Shown here piece after piece: positions 15,864 through 22,953 of a DNA stretch of 28,394 nt. The notes beneath the pieces were generated by a model that saw only the letters and a program-made list of their open reading frames with translations, did no database searches and was not told where the DNA came from. A program made the position numbers and the translations under genes. The stretch's first letter is position 1. Each line of letters begins with the position of its first letter. The DNA comes from a virus. The stretch spans positions 1 to 28,394 of IMG/VR virus record IMGVR_UViG_3300035699_000224; one strand, given 5' to 3'.

Positions 15864-15883
15864 CTTACTCACTGCTTAGTATG
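15864..15883. repeat. Operator-like palindrome, copy 3
   Basis: CTTACTCA CTGC TTAGTATG: 6/8 and 7/8 matches to the arms of CATACTTA-N4-TAAGTATG. It lies between the capsid stop and the terminator and abuts the terminator stem with no gap. Confidence 0.55.
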
Positions 15884-15891
15884 ACTCACGA

Positions 15892-16794
15892 TTATACGTT
15901 AGTCACGCCGCGCAGAGCTGCCATTGATTGCGTGGATTTCAGAACCAGGCTGTGATACCACTTCAGACGAGTGCGCATGGCGTCCTTGTTCTGGACAGTG
16001 CCCACGTCTTCCATCGCAAAGCCGGCGTTGTCACCACCGTACAGACCGTGCAGGCCATCAGCTTCGTTGAAGCGAACGGCGTAGACGGAGGCGGTATCAG
16101 TGCCGGTGCCCTGCGCGACATTGCCCGGGATGAAGTCATTCACCAGGATGGGCGTGCCGTCATGGGCCGGGACCATGCCAAAGTTATTGACCTGAAGCAT
16201 GCCGCCAGTGTTACCACCAGCCAGACGCCAGAGCTGCTTGAGGGCACGGAAGGTGCCTTCGCGCATGATCAGGGCGTCAGCGCCGTTCTTCACTTCCGAC
16301 AACAGCTCATCCAGCATCGCCAGATCAAGCGCCGCGCCGTTCGCGCCGGCAGCCAGTTCGCGCCCGGTGTTCTGGCAAATCTGATCAACGCCGTCAAATT
16401 CCTTGACGTTAAGGGTTTCATCGCCTGTTACCAGCGTGCGCTTGAACTTGCGCATCAGACCCTTGGCCTTCATCGCAATCTGCACAGCCAGCTGACTGTC
16501 CGTGTCGGACATGGTGGAGTTCAGGAACTTGTCCACGTCCACATCGCCGATCAGGATTTTCAGCTTGGCGACGTGCTCGGTCACGGAGCTGCTTTCTTCC
16601 GGCACGACTTCGTTGGGATCGAGGTACACGCCTTCTGACAGGGTTTCCTCACGGTTGTAAACGAGCGCCTTGGAGTTTAACTGTTGGAAGGGCAAAAATT
16701 CGAGCAGCGCTTCACGGTCGATAATCTCCTCAACGACACCTTGGAGCAACGTGTTGTTACTCATTCGTTCCGCTACAGTTCGCAGCAATGGCAT
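15892..16794 (-). CDS. Major capsid protein (HK97-fold-like)
   Basis: This 300-residue protein starts MPLLRTVAERMSNNTLLQGVVEEI. It carries a capsid-like pattern: an N-terminal arm, an E-loop region with YNREETLSEGVYLDPNEVVPEES, a spine helix followed by DALIMREGTFRALKQL, and a C-terminal core ending RTRLKWYHSLVLKSTQSMAAL. The DGTPILVNDFIPG segment is common in siphovirus capsid proteins of this type. It is shorter than HK97 gp5 because the scaffold is a separate upstream gene. GGAG lies 7 nt before the ATG and a strong terminator follows, both in keeping with high expression. Subunits would form the icosahedral shell. Confidence 0.9.
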   Translation of the reverse strand: MPLLRTVAERMSNNTLLQGVVEEIIDREALLEFLPFQQLNSKALVYNREETLSEGVYLDPNEVVPEESSSVTEHVAKLKILIGDVDVDKFLNSTMSDTDSQLAVQIAMKAKGLMRKFKRTLVTGDETLNVKEFDGVDQICQNTGRELAAGANGAALDLAMLDELLSEVKNGADALIMREGTFRALKQLWRLAGGNTGGMLQVNNFGMVPAHDGTPILVNDFIPGNVAQGTGTDTASVYAVRFNEADGLHGLYGGDNAGFAMEDVGTVQNKDAMRTRLKWYHSLVLKSTQSMAALRGVTNV

Positions 16795-16828
16795 CTTGAA
16801 TCTCCTTTCTCTTTAGGGAAATACAGAG

Positions 16829-16851
16829 GGATTACCGACCACCGGTAATCC
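16829..16851 (-). other. Hairpin between scaffold and capsid genes
   Basis: GGATTACCG (16829-16837) pairs perfectly with CGGTAATCC (16843-16851) around a 5-nt loop, immediately after the scaffold stop codon and about 35 nt before the capsid ATG. No T-run follows, so it is not a classical terminator. It could be an RNase-processing or mRNA-stabilising element that raises capsid relative to scaffold. Confidence 0.5.
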
Positions 16852-17826
16852 TCACTGATTGGCTTTGTCCCGGTCTTTGAGACCGGCTTCGATCCTGCTG
16901 AGACCGCGAACGTCCGGCGTTTTCGCTGATTTGTCCGCCACGTCAGTCTGATTTTTCGAACCGGCGCCTGCCTTCATCGTGGTGCGAATCAGGCTCTTAG
17001 CGTCAGGGTGCTTGCTGTAAAGCTCGGCAATGGCCTGGTCAAATGTCTTCGGGGTGCCATTGGCGTCCACCATCCGGGTGCGGTCTTTTGCGCCCTTGGG
17101 CTTGTCGTAAGGCACCAGTTGGCCATATTCGAACTCAAAGTGATTGCCGAATTCTTTCTGCGCGATCGTGGGCGGCAAGGTAGATTGCTTGGCCACAAAA
17201 TCGGAGCTTCGAAATTCAGCGCCTACCGTCAGATTCTCGACTTGACCGATGGCGTCGTTAAGCTGAGCTTTAACGTCGGACAACTCGGTGTCCTTGTCCT
17301 CAACCAACTTCGCGTTTTCATCGCGCATTTGCGCCACAATACGGTCGTATTCGCCTTTCTTTTCAAGATCGGAGCGTTCACGCTCCTTGGCATCAGTCGC
17401 GAGCTGGCGTGCCGTTGCCGGGTCCACGTCACCGAGACTATTGCGAATCTCCTTGAGCTGCCTTTCGGTATCCTTGAAGCGGTCTTTCCACTTCATGGTT
17501 TCCTTGAGCAGCTTTGCTTCGCTGTCGGTGGGCGAGGTTTTATCGGCGGCCTTGCCGGTGTCTTTGTCGGCGTCTTTGTCCGCTGGATCAGTCGCTTGAT
17601 CCGCTTTGGCGTCGGTGCTGTCAGCTTCGCCGGTTGCAGTGTCATCACCCGCATCGGCGTCGGTGCTGTCAGTCTCCGTTGCGTCTGACGTTGACGTGTC
17701 GTAAGTGCCCTGCTCGTCTTCGATAGCCCCTTGAAAAGCACGCGTCTGCTCAGCAAAGCCGTAACTGCCGGCTGCCGTCAGATTCGTGCCCTGGCGTTCG
17801 AGTTTCCGCTGCATGAGTGAACTCAT
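16852..17826 (-). CDS. Capsid scaffolding protein
   Basis: This 324-residue protein has a low-complexity Asp/Thr/Ala/Lys region (about 40-105), then a long charged coiled coil (about 105-200: ETMKWKDRFKDTERQLKEIRN and following), a compact C-terminal part (about 205-285) and a basic tail. It lies between the portal and capsid genes. Scaffold proteins in this position guide procapsid assembly through a helical core and bind the capsid with a basic C-terminus. The start codon overlaps the portal stop by 1 nt (TAATG). No protease domain was seen, so the scaffold may leave intact rather than being self-cleaved. The coding DNA for the low-complexity region has short internal repeats such as GCGTCGGTGCTGTCAG. 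Confidence 0.82.
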   Translation of the reverse strand: MSSLMQRKLERQGTNLTAAGSYGFAEQTRAFQGAIEDEQGTYDTSTSDATETDSTDADAGDDTATGEADSTDAKADQATDPADKDADKDTGKAADKTSPTDSEAKLLKETMKWKDRFKDTERQLKEIRNSLGDVDPATARQLATDAKERERSDLEKKGEYDRIVAQMRDENAKLVEDKDTELSDVKAQLNDAIGQVENLTVGAEFRSSDFVAKQSTLPPTIAQKEFGNHFEFEYGQLVPYDKPKGAKDRTRMVDANGTPKTFDQAIAELYSKHPDAKSLIRTTMKAGAGSKNQTDVADKSAKTPDVRGLSRIEAGLKDRDKANQ

Positions 17827-19529
17827 TAATTACTCTCCTGACCTGTCGCTTGGTCTGCTTCATTGCGCCGGTTCTCTTGGCGCGTTTTGGTACCTGACTG
17901 TTTGTCACCGGCGCCGTCACGATCGCGGCTGGCTTCTTCAGTCAGACGGTTTTTAGCGGCGCCCAGTGCGCCATTTTCTTCTTGCTTGGCGGCCATTTCG
18001 GTGCTCGTTTCCAGACGTTCGCGCCAGTCGTCGATCTCACTTTCGACTTCCTTCTTAAACGTCTTGGATGAGCTGCGAAACAGCTTGTCGGAAATACTGT
18101 TCATCTGCTGCGCCCGCATCACCGGTGGCGCATCGACCAGGCTGAGCTTCATGGCAATATCAATTTCGTCATACAGCCCAATCACGTCGAAGCTTTCCGG
18201 GTACTGCACCAGCTCGTTGTCTTCTGACAACTGACCCTCTTGCCCGTTAAACGCCGCCACCACGCGCACCAGTTCCAGTTCGAACGCCTGCATGGATTGG
18301 GCCTTGGACAACAACAGAGAATTGACACGCTCAAAATCCTTGGCCTTGGCGACACCGGAGCTGTTGTCGATGCCGCTGGCGTTATCCTGCTTGGTGCGCT
18401 CGCCGGCCAGACCCACCGAATGGTAAATCTCGTTGATCAGCTGCTGAATGGCACCCATGATCAATTCGGCTTGTTTGGGATCAGGGCTTAAAAAGAAAGG
18501 CGCGGCGCCACTCTCGCCGTCGTAGGTAAAAATGCGCTTGGTGCCGGCCTGCAATACCTTTTTCTCACCTTCATCCCCGGGCATCAGATTCTGCGCCGGT
18601 ATCGCCAGTTGCGAGAAGGTCTGGTCCTGAATAATCGCATCCAGGTTGGACAGGTAATTGGCAACGGCGCGATCCAGATAGGCAATGTCGTTGATCAGCG
18701 CCGGTACGGTCCACAAGGCATCCGAGGGCACATTGTCGGCGCGGATGACCGGCACGAAGCCCAGATCATGATCGCCATAATCTTCAATCTCGTAATTGAC
18801 GCCCTGATTGATGGCATCATCGACACTGGCATTGCTGCCGCGGTGGACTGCGTTCTGCGCTTCGTTGTACTTCTGGCTCTCTTGCTTTTCTTCAGGCTTT
18901 AGCAAAATCCACTGCGAGCGCGTCCATAAACGGTACTGCGTCTTGGTGACGCCGGATGAGTTGAACGGGTCGTCATCGTCGCGAAAGGTCTCCTGCGCCA
19001 GAAACCAGTTCAGTTTGCCATCTTCACCCCATGAGAAATCACGCGCCTGGTCAGGACGCAGCAAATAAGCGTAAACCCGGCCTTCCTCGACGTCGCTTTC
19101 GGAGGTGGTTTCGTCGATATGGGTCACAGTGGAATCAACGACCACCCAGGGGCAGCCGGAAATCGACGCTTTGGCGGATACGGTGCGCACAAAGCCCGCG
19201 ATGTTCATGCCCGAGCCGTCAACGTTCTTCCAGAAGTCCTTGACGCCCGGAGGCGCATCACCGGTATTGCGATCCGCGGTGCGGCGAAACAGGTACTTGT
19301 TGATCAGGTCCACGACTTCGCGGGTGTGATTAAAGCGATACGCCCGACTGACACGCTGCTTGTATTCGTCCGGCCCTTCCTTGAAATACTTGAAGATGTG
19401 ATTTTTAAACCAATCACGACCGCCGTCATACGTTGCCTGCATAAACAACCAATGCGCGCGCAGCGCGTCGTACTCAGGGTGTACGCGCTTCACAAGATTA
19501 TTAATCTGATCCGTCGTTGGTCTCGCCAT
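17826..19529 (-). CDS. Portal protein
   Basis: This 567-residue protein starts MARPTTDQINNLVKRVHPEYDALRAHW, typical of siphovirus portals that begin with a helical region. It has a central VANYLSNLDAIIQDQTFSQL segment and a stem/crown region with LAGERTKQDNASGIDNSSGVAKAKDFERVN. The C-terminus is a charged helical barrel-like tail (about 480-567). The dodecameric portal sits at one vertex, is the DNA channel, and binds the large terminase. The gene is between terminase and scaffold as usual. An operator-like palindrome lies 42 bp upstream of its ATG; the ribosome binding site is weak. Confidence 0.9.
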   Translation of the reverse strand: MARPTTDQINNLVKRVHPEYDALRAHWLFMQATYDGGRDWFKNHIFKYFKEGPDEYKQRVSRAYRFNHTREVVDLINKYLFRRTADRNTGDAPPGVKDFWKNVDGSGMNIAGFVRTVSAKASISGCPWVVVDSTVTHIDETTSESDVEEGRVYAYLLRPDQARDFSWGEDGKLNWFLAQETFRDDDDPFNSSGVTKTQYRLWTRSQWILLKPEEKQESQKYNEAQNAVHRGSNASVDDAINQGVNYEIEDYGDHDLGFVPVIRADNVPSDALWTVPALINDIAYLDRAVANYLSNLDAIIQDQTFSQLAIPAQNLMPGDEGEKKVLQAGTKRIFTYDGESGAAPFFLSPDPKQAELIMGAIQQLINEIYHSVGLAGERTKQDNASGIDNSSGVAKAKDFERVNSLLLSKAQSMQAFELELVRVVAAFNGQEGQLSEDNELVQYPESFDVIGLYDEIDIAMKLSLVDAPPVMRAQQMNSISDKLFRSSSKTFKKEVESEIDDWRERLETSTEMAAKQEENGALGAAKNRLTEEASRDRDGAGDKQSGTKTRQENRRNEADQATGQESN

Positions 19530-19571
19530 TCGCAGCTAACTTAACCTTAATATAGAGGCTTCCGAATTTAT

Positions 19572-19591
19572 CATACTTACAACTAAGTATG
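19572..19591. repeat. Operator-like palindrome, copy 4 (perfect)
   Basis: CATACTTA CAAC TAAGTATG is a perfect 8-bp inverted repeat with a 4-nt centre and defines the consensus. It lies in the 68-bp gap between the large terminase stop and the portal start. On the minus strand TATGAT overlaps its edge (19570-19575), a possible -10 hexamer, though no good -35 was found. Confidence 0.75.
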
Positions 19592-19597
19592 CAAAGG

Positions 19598-20851
19598 CTA
19601 AATAGAAACGCCCATCACCTTCACCTTGCGCATGGGGCGCTCAATATCGATGCAGTAGCCGATGCCATCGCAAATATGCTCGACGCCAGCGCGTTTATCC
19701 ACTTCCCGGGTGCCTGGCTTGTAGAGTGTTTCTTCCAGCCCCTTGATCGTCTCCTTGCAGGTTTCATTAACGTAAAACCTAATGCGCCCTGAAGCGGACA
19801 TCAGGCTACGATTGACCGCATTGGTACGATCAGACACCAGCGGGTGCTTGCGTTTGAACTTGAGACGCTTAAAGCCCTTCTCCCTGAAAATATCCAGATC
19901 GGACTCACCCCGGGCCGAGCTGCGGTTGCCACCCGCCGGATCGGGGTAGACGGTGATGTTGGCAATATAGCGCCAATACTTGCGCTCCAGCTCGTCGCAG
20001 GTTTCCTCGGTGGAGCTGTTGCGCAGTACGATTTCATCCACCGCCCAAATATCGCCATTAGGCTGGGGTTGCATAATGGCGCCCGCCATGGGGTCCACGT
20101 TGAAGTCCTGACCCACCCAGATGGGCAGCTTGGGGTTGAACGGGTACTTGCCGACGTGCGAGAAGCGATCAAAGCCGTGATAGACCCGCCCGGACATGTT
20201 TTCGAATGCGCCCTCGAACTCCTGACGAAATGACTTCGGGTCCATGTCCTCGCGCGCGGCTTCAATTTCCTCTTTGGGGATAAACGGACTGGTAATCGTC
20301 GGGAACTGCCAGGACGCCCACTGCTTCTTTTTGGGGTCTTGACCGAGCTTGTAAACATCGTACAGATTGTTGAAACCCTTGCTGGTGCCGATAAACAGCG
20401 CATTGCCGCGGTCTTTTGCCAGCGTGGGTCGAATGACCCGCGCCCAGGTGTCGAACTTTATATCCTGAAACTCATCGAGTACCGCGTAATACAGACCGAC
20501 ACCGCGCAAGCTGTCCGGGTTGTCTGCACCTTTGAGCTCGATGCTGGAGCCGTTAATCAGGCGCACCCACATTTCGGTGTGGTGGACCTTCTTAACCCAG
20601 CGCCTGGGTATGGCTTCCAGCAAGTCGTCCCACATGATCTGTTTTGCCATCTTGTAAGATGGCGCGATATACCAGACTTTGCGACGATTGCCGCCTGCCG
20701 ATTGTTTTATCAGCTCACTCATCGCGAGACGCGTTTTTCCCCACCGACGCCCCGCCACAACGACCTTGAATCGGTGCGGGTCGAGCGAGACCACATCTTG
20801 CTTGGGGTGCAATAGTAAGTCCAAGTTATTTCTCGCTATTGCCGTCTTCAA
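19598..20851 (-). CDS. terL: Terminase large subunit (packaging ATPase/nuclease)
   Basis: This 417-residue protein has the classical two-domain plan. The ATPase domain has Walker A AGRRWGKT (33-40), Walker B YAVLDE (122-127, catalytic E127) and coupling motif FIGTSKG (about 153-159). The RNase H-like nuclease domain has acidic positions D249 (WVGQDFNVDP), D304 (VYPDPAGG) and D395 (EHICDGIGY). It pumps DNA into the procapsid through the portal and cuts genome ends. The frame opens at a TTG (20851) overlapping the small terminase gene by 26 nt; a second TTG at 20824, just after the small-subunit TAA, is an alternative start, and no ATG is close. It follows the small subunit as usual. Confidence 0.95.
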   Translation of the reverse strand: MKTAIARNNLDLLLHPKQDVVSLDPHRFKVVVAGRRWGKTRLAMSELIKQSAGGNRRKVWYIAPSYKMAKQIMWDDLLEAIPRRWVKKVHHTEMWVRLINGSSIELKGADNPDSLRGVGLYYAVLDEFQDIKFDTWARVIRPTLAKDRGNALFIGTSKGFNNLYDVYKLGQDPKKKQWASWQFPTITSPFIPKEEIEAAREDMDPKSFRQEFEGAFENMSGRVYHGFDRFSHVGKYPFNPKLPIWVGQDFNVDPMAGAIMQPQPNGDIWAVDEIVLRNSSTEETCDELERKYWRYIANITVYPDPAGGNRSSARGESDLDIFREKGFKRLKFKRKHPLVSDRTNAVNRSLMSASGRIRFYVNETCKETIKGLEETLYKPGTREVDKRAGVEHICDGIGYCIDIERPMRKVKVMGVSI

Positions 20852-21422
20852 GCTGCTCGCTGGTCACGTCGTCACTGTCAAAGCCGGACGTCATTTCCTC
20901 AATTTCCTGAGACTGCGCGTCGCGCATAATCTGCACGTCTGAATCGGTCATGCGCCGGACAATCAGCTCGGGGATTTCGTCATCCGGTGTTTCTTCGCGA
21001 TCCAGCCGCAGCACGCGCTCGGAAATGCGGTAGTTGGCTTCGAGCGTTTTGGAGGCATCCTGAATGGCGCGAATATCGTCACGAATGGACGCCAGGCGTT
21101 TGCCGTCTTTGGTAGCCTGATTGATTTCATACAGCAAGCGTCGCGACAGCATCTGCGAGCCTTTCAAGTGCAGCTCTTTGACCTGCGAGGCCATTTCAAT
21201 CAACTCGGCGGCTTTTTTATTGGCCTGATTGTCCATCGACTGTTCGATGGCATCATTGAGTTTTTGACGCGATTGGCCCTTTTCGATGCCTTCACGCTTG
21301 AAGCGCCGGTGCAAGGCGGTGGGCGTAATGTCAAATTTCTCCGACAGCTCGTCCAGCGTGTAGTCGCCCGACGCCCACATGGTGGCAGCCTTGGTGTAAT
21401 CGGTCGCTGTCAATCTCGACAT
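20826..21422 (-). CDS. terS: Terminase small subunit (DNA recognition)
   Basis: This 198-residue protein has an N-terminal helix-turn-helix of the kind used to bind the packaging site (residues about 5-50: YTLDELSEKFDITPTALHRR). A helical oligomerisation core follows (about 55-140), then an acidic C-terminal tail (about 150-198) for contact with the large subunit. It is the first gene of the structural operon and directly precedes the large subunit. A promoter (21517-21544), an operator-like palindrome and a stable leader hairpin lie upstream. The recognition site would be expected nearby, in the non-coding region to the right. Confidence 0.88.
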   Translation of the reverse strand: MSRLTATDYTKAATMWASGDYTLDELSEKFDITPTALHRRFKREGIEKGQSRQKLNDAIEQSMDNQANKKAAELIEMASQVKELHLKGSQMLSRRLLYEINQATKDGKRLASIRDDIRAIQDASKTLEANYRISERVLRLDREETPDDEIPELIVRRMTDSDVQIMRDAQSQEIEEMTSGFDSDDVTSEQLEDGNSEK

Positions 21423-21438
21423 AACAATCCCAAAAATG

Positions 21439-21486
21439 GCGGGCGGCTTTGGCGGGACAGGGTGCCCAGGTAGGTAAGCCGCCCGC
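21439..21486 (-). terminator. Attenuator-like hairpin in the terminase mRNA leader
   Basis: GCGGGCGGCTT (21439-21449) and AAGCCGCCCGC (21476-21486) form a perfect 11-bp stem with a 26-nt loop. On the minus strand the stem is followed by CATTTTTGG, a short T-run. It lies between the best promoter (21517-21544) and the small terminase ATG (21422), so a transcript from that promoter would fold it before translation starts. This is the layout of an attenuator or antitermination target. Confidence 0.6.
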
Positions 21487-21516
21487 TTTCAATGCATCGC
21501 AATGATGTCAAGCCTT

Positions 21517-21544
21517 ATTTTACTCATACTTAGTGCTAAGTCAA
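21517..21544 (-). promoter_or_regulatory. Sigma-70-type promoter for the structural operon
   Basis: On the minus strand, TTGACT (21544-21539) and TAAAAT (21522-21517) are separated by 16 nt, a good match to the -35/-10 consensus. It drives toward the small terminase gene about 95 nt downstream. The -35 box and most of the spacer are covered by an operator-like palindrome (21525-21544), so binding there should block RNA polymerase. Confidence 0.65.
21525..21544. repeat. Operator-like palindrome, copy 5
   Basis: CATACTTA GTGC TAAGTCAA: the left arm is perfect; the right arm deviates at its end, where the sequence becomes the -35 hexamer TTGACT on the minus strand. It coincides with the terminase promoter. 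Confidence 0.7.
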
Positions 21545-21592
21545 CAGGCACGCCGACGAAAGTACAACGCATGTTATAGCGACTGGCAGCTT

Positions 21593-21663
21593 TTGCGATT
21601 TTTAGCACTTTTGCGATTTTACCGGCATTGCGGGTCGGTACCGGCTTGTCTGATTGCGATTTT
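21593..21663. repeat. Three direct repeats of TTGCGATTTT
   Basis: Copies at 21593-21602, 21611-21620 and 21654-21663. The first two extend to CTTTTGCGATTTT and are spaced 18 bp start to start; the third is 43 bp farther on. They lie about 170-240 bp upstream of the small terminase ATG and could be binding sites for that protein or another regulator. Confidence 0.6.
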
Positions 21664-21891
21664 TCGATGCGTCGCTATTTTGATCGAAAGTTTGAAGCAA
21701 AACACCACCTGAGACTTACTCAGACAGCGATAGAATCAATTTTAAGCGAAAAGTAATACCAACGCTCACCTTAGACTTGAAAACGCTTTGTAGAAGCTCT
21801 GAGAGCGTTACAGCATTTTAAGCGAAACACGTTCATCCCGGAAGCCATTCTGCGACGTATGAACCCTGCACCCCGGTGTCGTCTGGTGTTC

Positions 21892-21912
21892 TGCGTGTCA
21901 CGGCGACACGCA
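21892..21912. other. Short GC-rich hairpin in the non-coding region
   Basis: TGCGTGTC (21892-21899) and GACACGCA (21905-21912) form a perfect 8-bp stem with loop ACGGC. No T-run follows on either strand. It is centred between two near-identical motifs, GCACCCCGGTGT and GCATCCCGGTGT, and could be a protein-binding site or part of the packaging region. Confidence 0.45.
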
Positions 21913-22092
21913 CTGGTGCATCCCGGTGTATTTCTCTCCTGTGATTTCTGAGGACTGCGAAATTAGTTAGCAAAGACAACATTAAGCATTTTTTGCATTC
22001 CTGGTATGTGTATTTTTTCTTGTCTTTATCTTTGTCTTTAGTTTTTATCAGTTGTAGTGATTACTAACTGGGAGTCAAAAAATGTCAATTAA

Positions 22093-22479
22093 TTAGGACA
22101 ACGAGAAACCACCGGAGCCTAATATTTGTCTATGTATTTGATTTTCAAAACAAATGTAAATTCCGGGATGAGAAGTGTTCTCATTGGTATTTAACATAAT
22201 CTGGTATTTTCGAAAATATACCCCAATTTCGCCATCGACTGAGAGCGTGCTTTTTCGAGCGCCTATTTGCACTTTTTGGCGCTTGAATTCGCCTATTTTG
22301 CGCTTCAATCGGCGCTTGAATTCGCCTATCTGAAGATACTCAAAAGCCAATTTTTCAATTTTGGCGCACGCAACCTGTCCAATTTTGCGCATCGAAAGAG
22401 ACCTGCGGTGCCAAAATGTGCCCAAAATCTGATCGACGTTCGCTGTTAGTTTGGTCACATATTGAGCAATTACACGCAT
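22093..22479 (-). CDS. Doubtful ORF of 128 codons
   Basis: The frame is open but evidence for a gene is weak. The predicted protein is rich in Lys/Arg, with an internal near-repeat (IGEFKRRLKRK and IGEFKRQKVQ) that simply reflects a 19-nt direct repeat in the DNA. No family is recognised. The start has only AGG 2 nt before the ATG. The region is visibly more AT-rich than its surroundings. It lies downstream of the terminator of the neighbouring operon and would need its own promoter. It may be non-coding repeat DNA or a recently acquired gene. Confidence 0.25.
   Translation of the reverse strand: MRVIAQYVTKLTANVDQILGTFWHRRSLSMRKIGQVACAKIEKLAFEYLQIGEFKRRLKRKIGEFKRQKVQIGARKSTLSVDGEIGVYFRKYQIMLNTNENTSHPGIYICFENQIHRQILGSGGFSLS
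22278..22329. repeat. 19-bp direct repeat with a 33-bp period
   Basis: GGCGCTTGAATTCGCCTAT occurs exactly at 22278-22296 and 22311-22329. Each copy is itself partly palindromic (GGCG...CGCC around GAATTC). Related fragments flank it (GCGCCTATTTG at 22259, TTGCGCTTCAA at 22299), suggesting an iteron-like cluster. Confidence 0.7.
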
Positions 22480-22558
22480 GACCTATAAGTTTTAAAATAT
22501 GGCCGATGCTATAGCACCTTTTTGGTACTTTGCTGGCACTTGTTCAAATAACAGGCAC

Positions 22559-22584
22559 AAAAAAAGCCGACGCACTGGCCGGCT
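22559..22584 (-). terminator. Rho-independent terminator of the ParB/ABC/GNAT operon
   Basis: On the minus strand AGCCGGC pairs with GCGTCGGCT-side bases in a 7-bp stem (one G-T pair; outer arms AGCCG/CGGCT) with loop CCAGTG, followed by seven Ts (22565-22559). It lies about 50 bp after the stop of the winged-helix-like gene and closes the operon that starts near 26410. Confidence 0.85.
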
Positions 22585-22632
22585 CAATTGCGCGACACCC
22601 CTTGTCAGAATGAGGATTGCAAAAAATGTCAA

Positions 22633-22953
22633 TTACCAGAAAATCTCGACAACCTCATTGTCACTTTCAAACTCACGCGCATCGACCTTCTGGTAAATCA
22701 GGTCAAACGCAGCATGAGAGGGCTTGATGGGCACCACCCAGCGATCACGCCGGTAGACGGGCTCGCACTTGCCCACCATGTTCTTTTTCTCTAAAAAGCG
22801 CAGACTGATGCGCATCGCGTGGCGATTGACTTCATACGGCACCCGTTCGCAGATCATTTCTACGTCGGGCCAACCAATGCGCGTGCCGTTTTTATCAGCA
22901 ATGCCTTCGCAAATCGCCTCAAGAATCTGGCGCTGTTTCAGTGTCAGTCGCAT
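22633..22953 (-). CDS. Small winged-helix-like DNA-binding protein
   Basis: This 106-residue protein begins MRLTLKQRQILEAICEGIADKNG. The first 60 residues read as a winged-helix fold: helix 1 LKQRQILEAIC, a turn helix around DVEMICERV, and a recognition-type helix with NRHAMRISLRFLEKKNMV. A basic wing with YRRDRWVV follows. It is the last gene of the operon, overlapping the GNAT gene by 35 nt, and is followed by the terminator. It could regulate the operon or guide its partners to DNA. No specific family was recognised; the fold is inferred by eye. Confidence 0.55.
   Translation of the reverse strand: MRLTLKQRQILEAICEGIADKNGTRIGWPDVEMICERVPYEVNRHAMRISLRFLEKKNMVGKCEPVYRRDRWVVPIKPSHAAFDLIYQKVDAREFESDNEVVEIFW

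Larger units (their letters stand above)
21545..22092. other. Non-coding region upstream of terminase, candidate packaging-site region
   Basis: No convincing gene is seen in this stretch on either strand. It holds three TTGCGATTTT repeats (21593-21663), a 13-nt direct repeat ATTTTAAGCGAAA (21739-21751 and 21815-21827), a GC-rich patch with an 8-bp hairpin (21892-21912) flanked by GCACCCCGGTGT and GCATCCCGGTGT, and a pyrimidine tract with repeated TGTCTTT and ATCTTT units (about 22010-22048). Short repeats beside a small terminase gene are typical of cos or pac regions, but no cohesive-end sequence can be named. Confidence 0.5.

Noticed and set aside
21709-21723. Half-site of the operator-like palindrome (GAGACTTA) in the non-coding region
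   Set aside because: The second arm does not match at the 4-nt spacing; counted as chance.
21840-21960. GC-rich patch checked as a possible tRNA or small structured RNA
   Set aside because: No cloverleaf, T-arm motif or promoter could be fitted; only one 8-bp hairpin is supported.
22267-22449. Plus-strand 60-codon ORF with repeated ALEFAY units
   Set aside because: The peptide repeat is just the translated 19-bp DNA repeat; no ribosome binding site.
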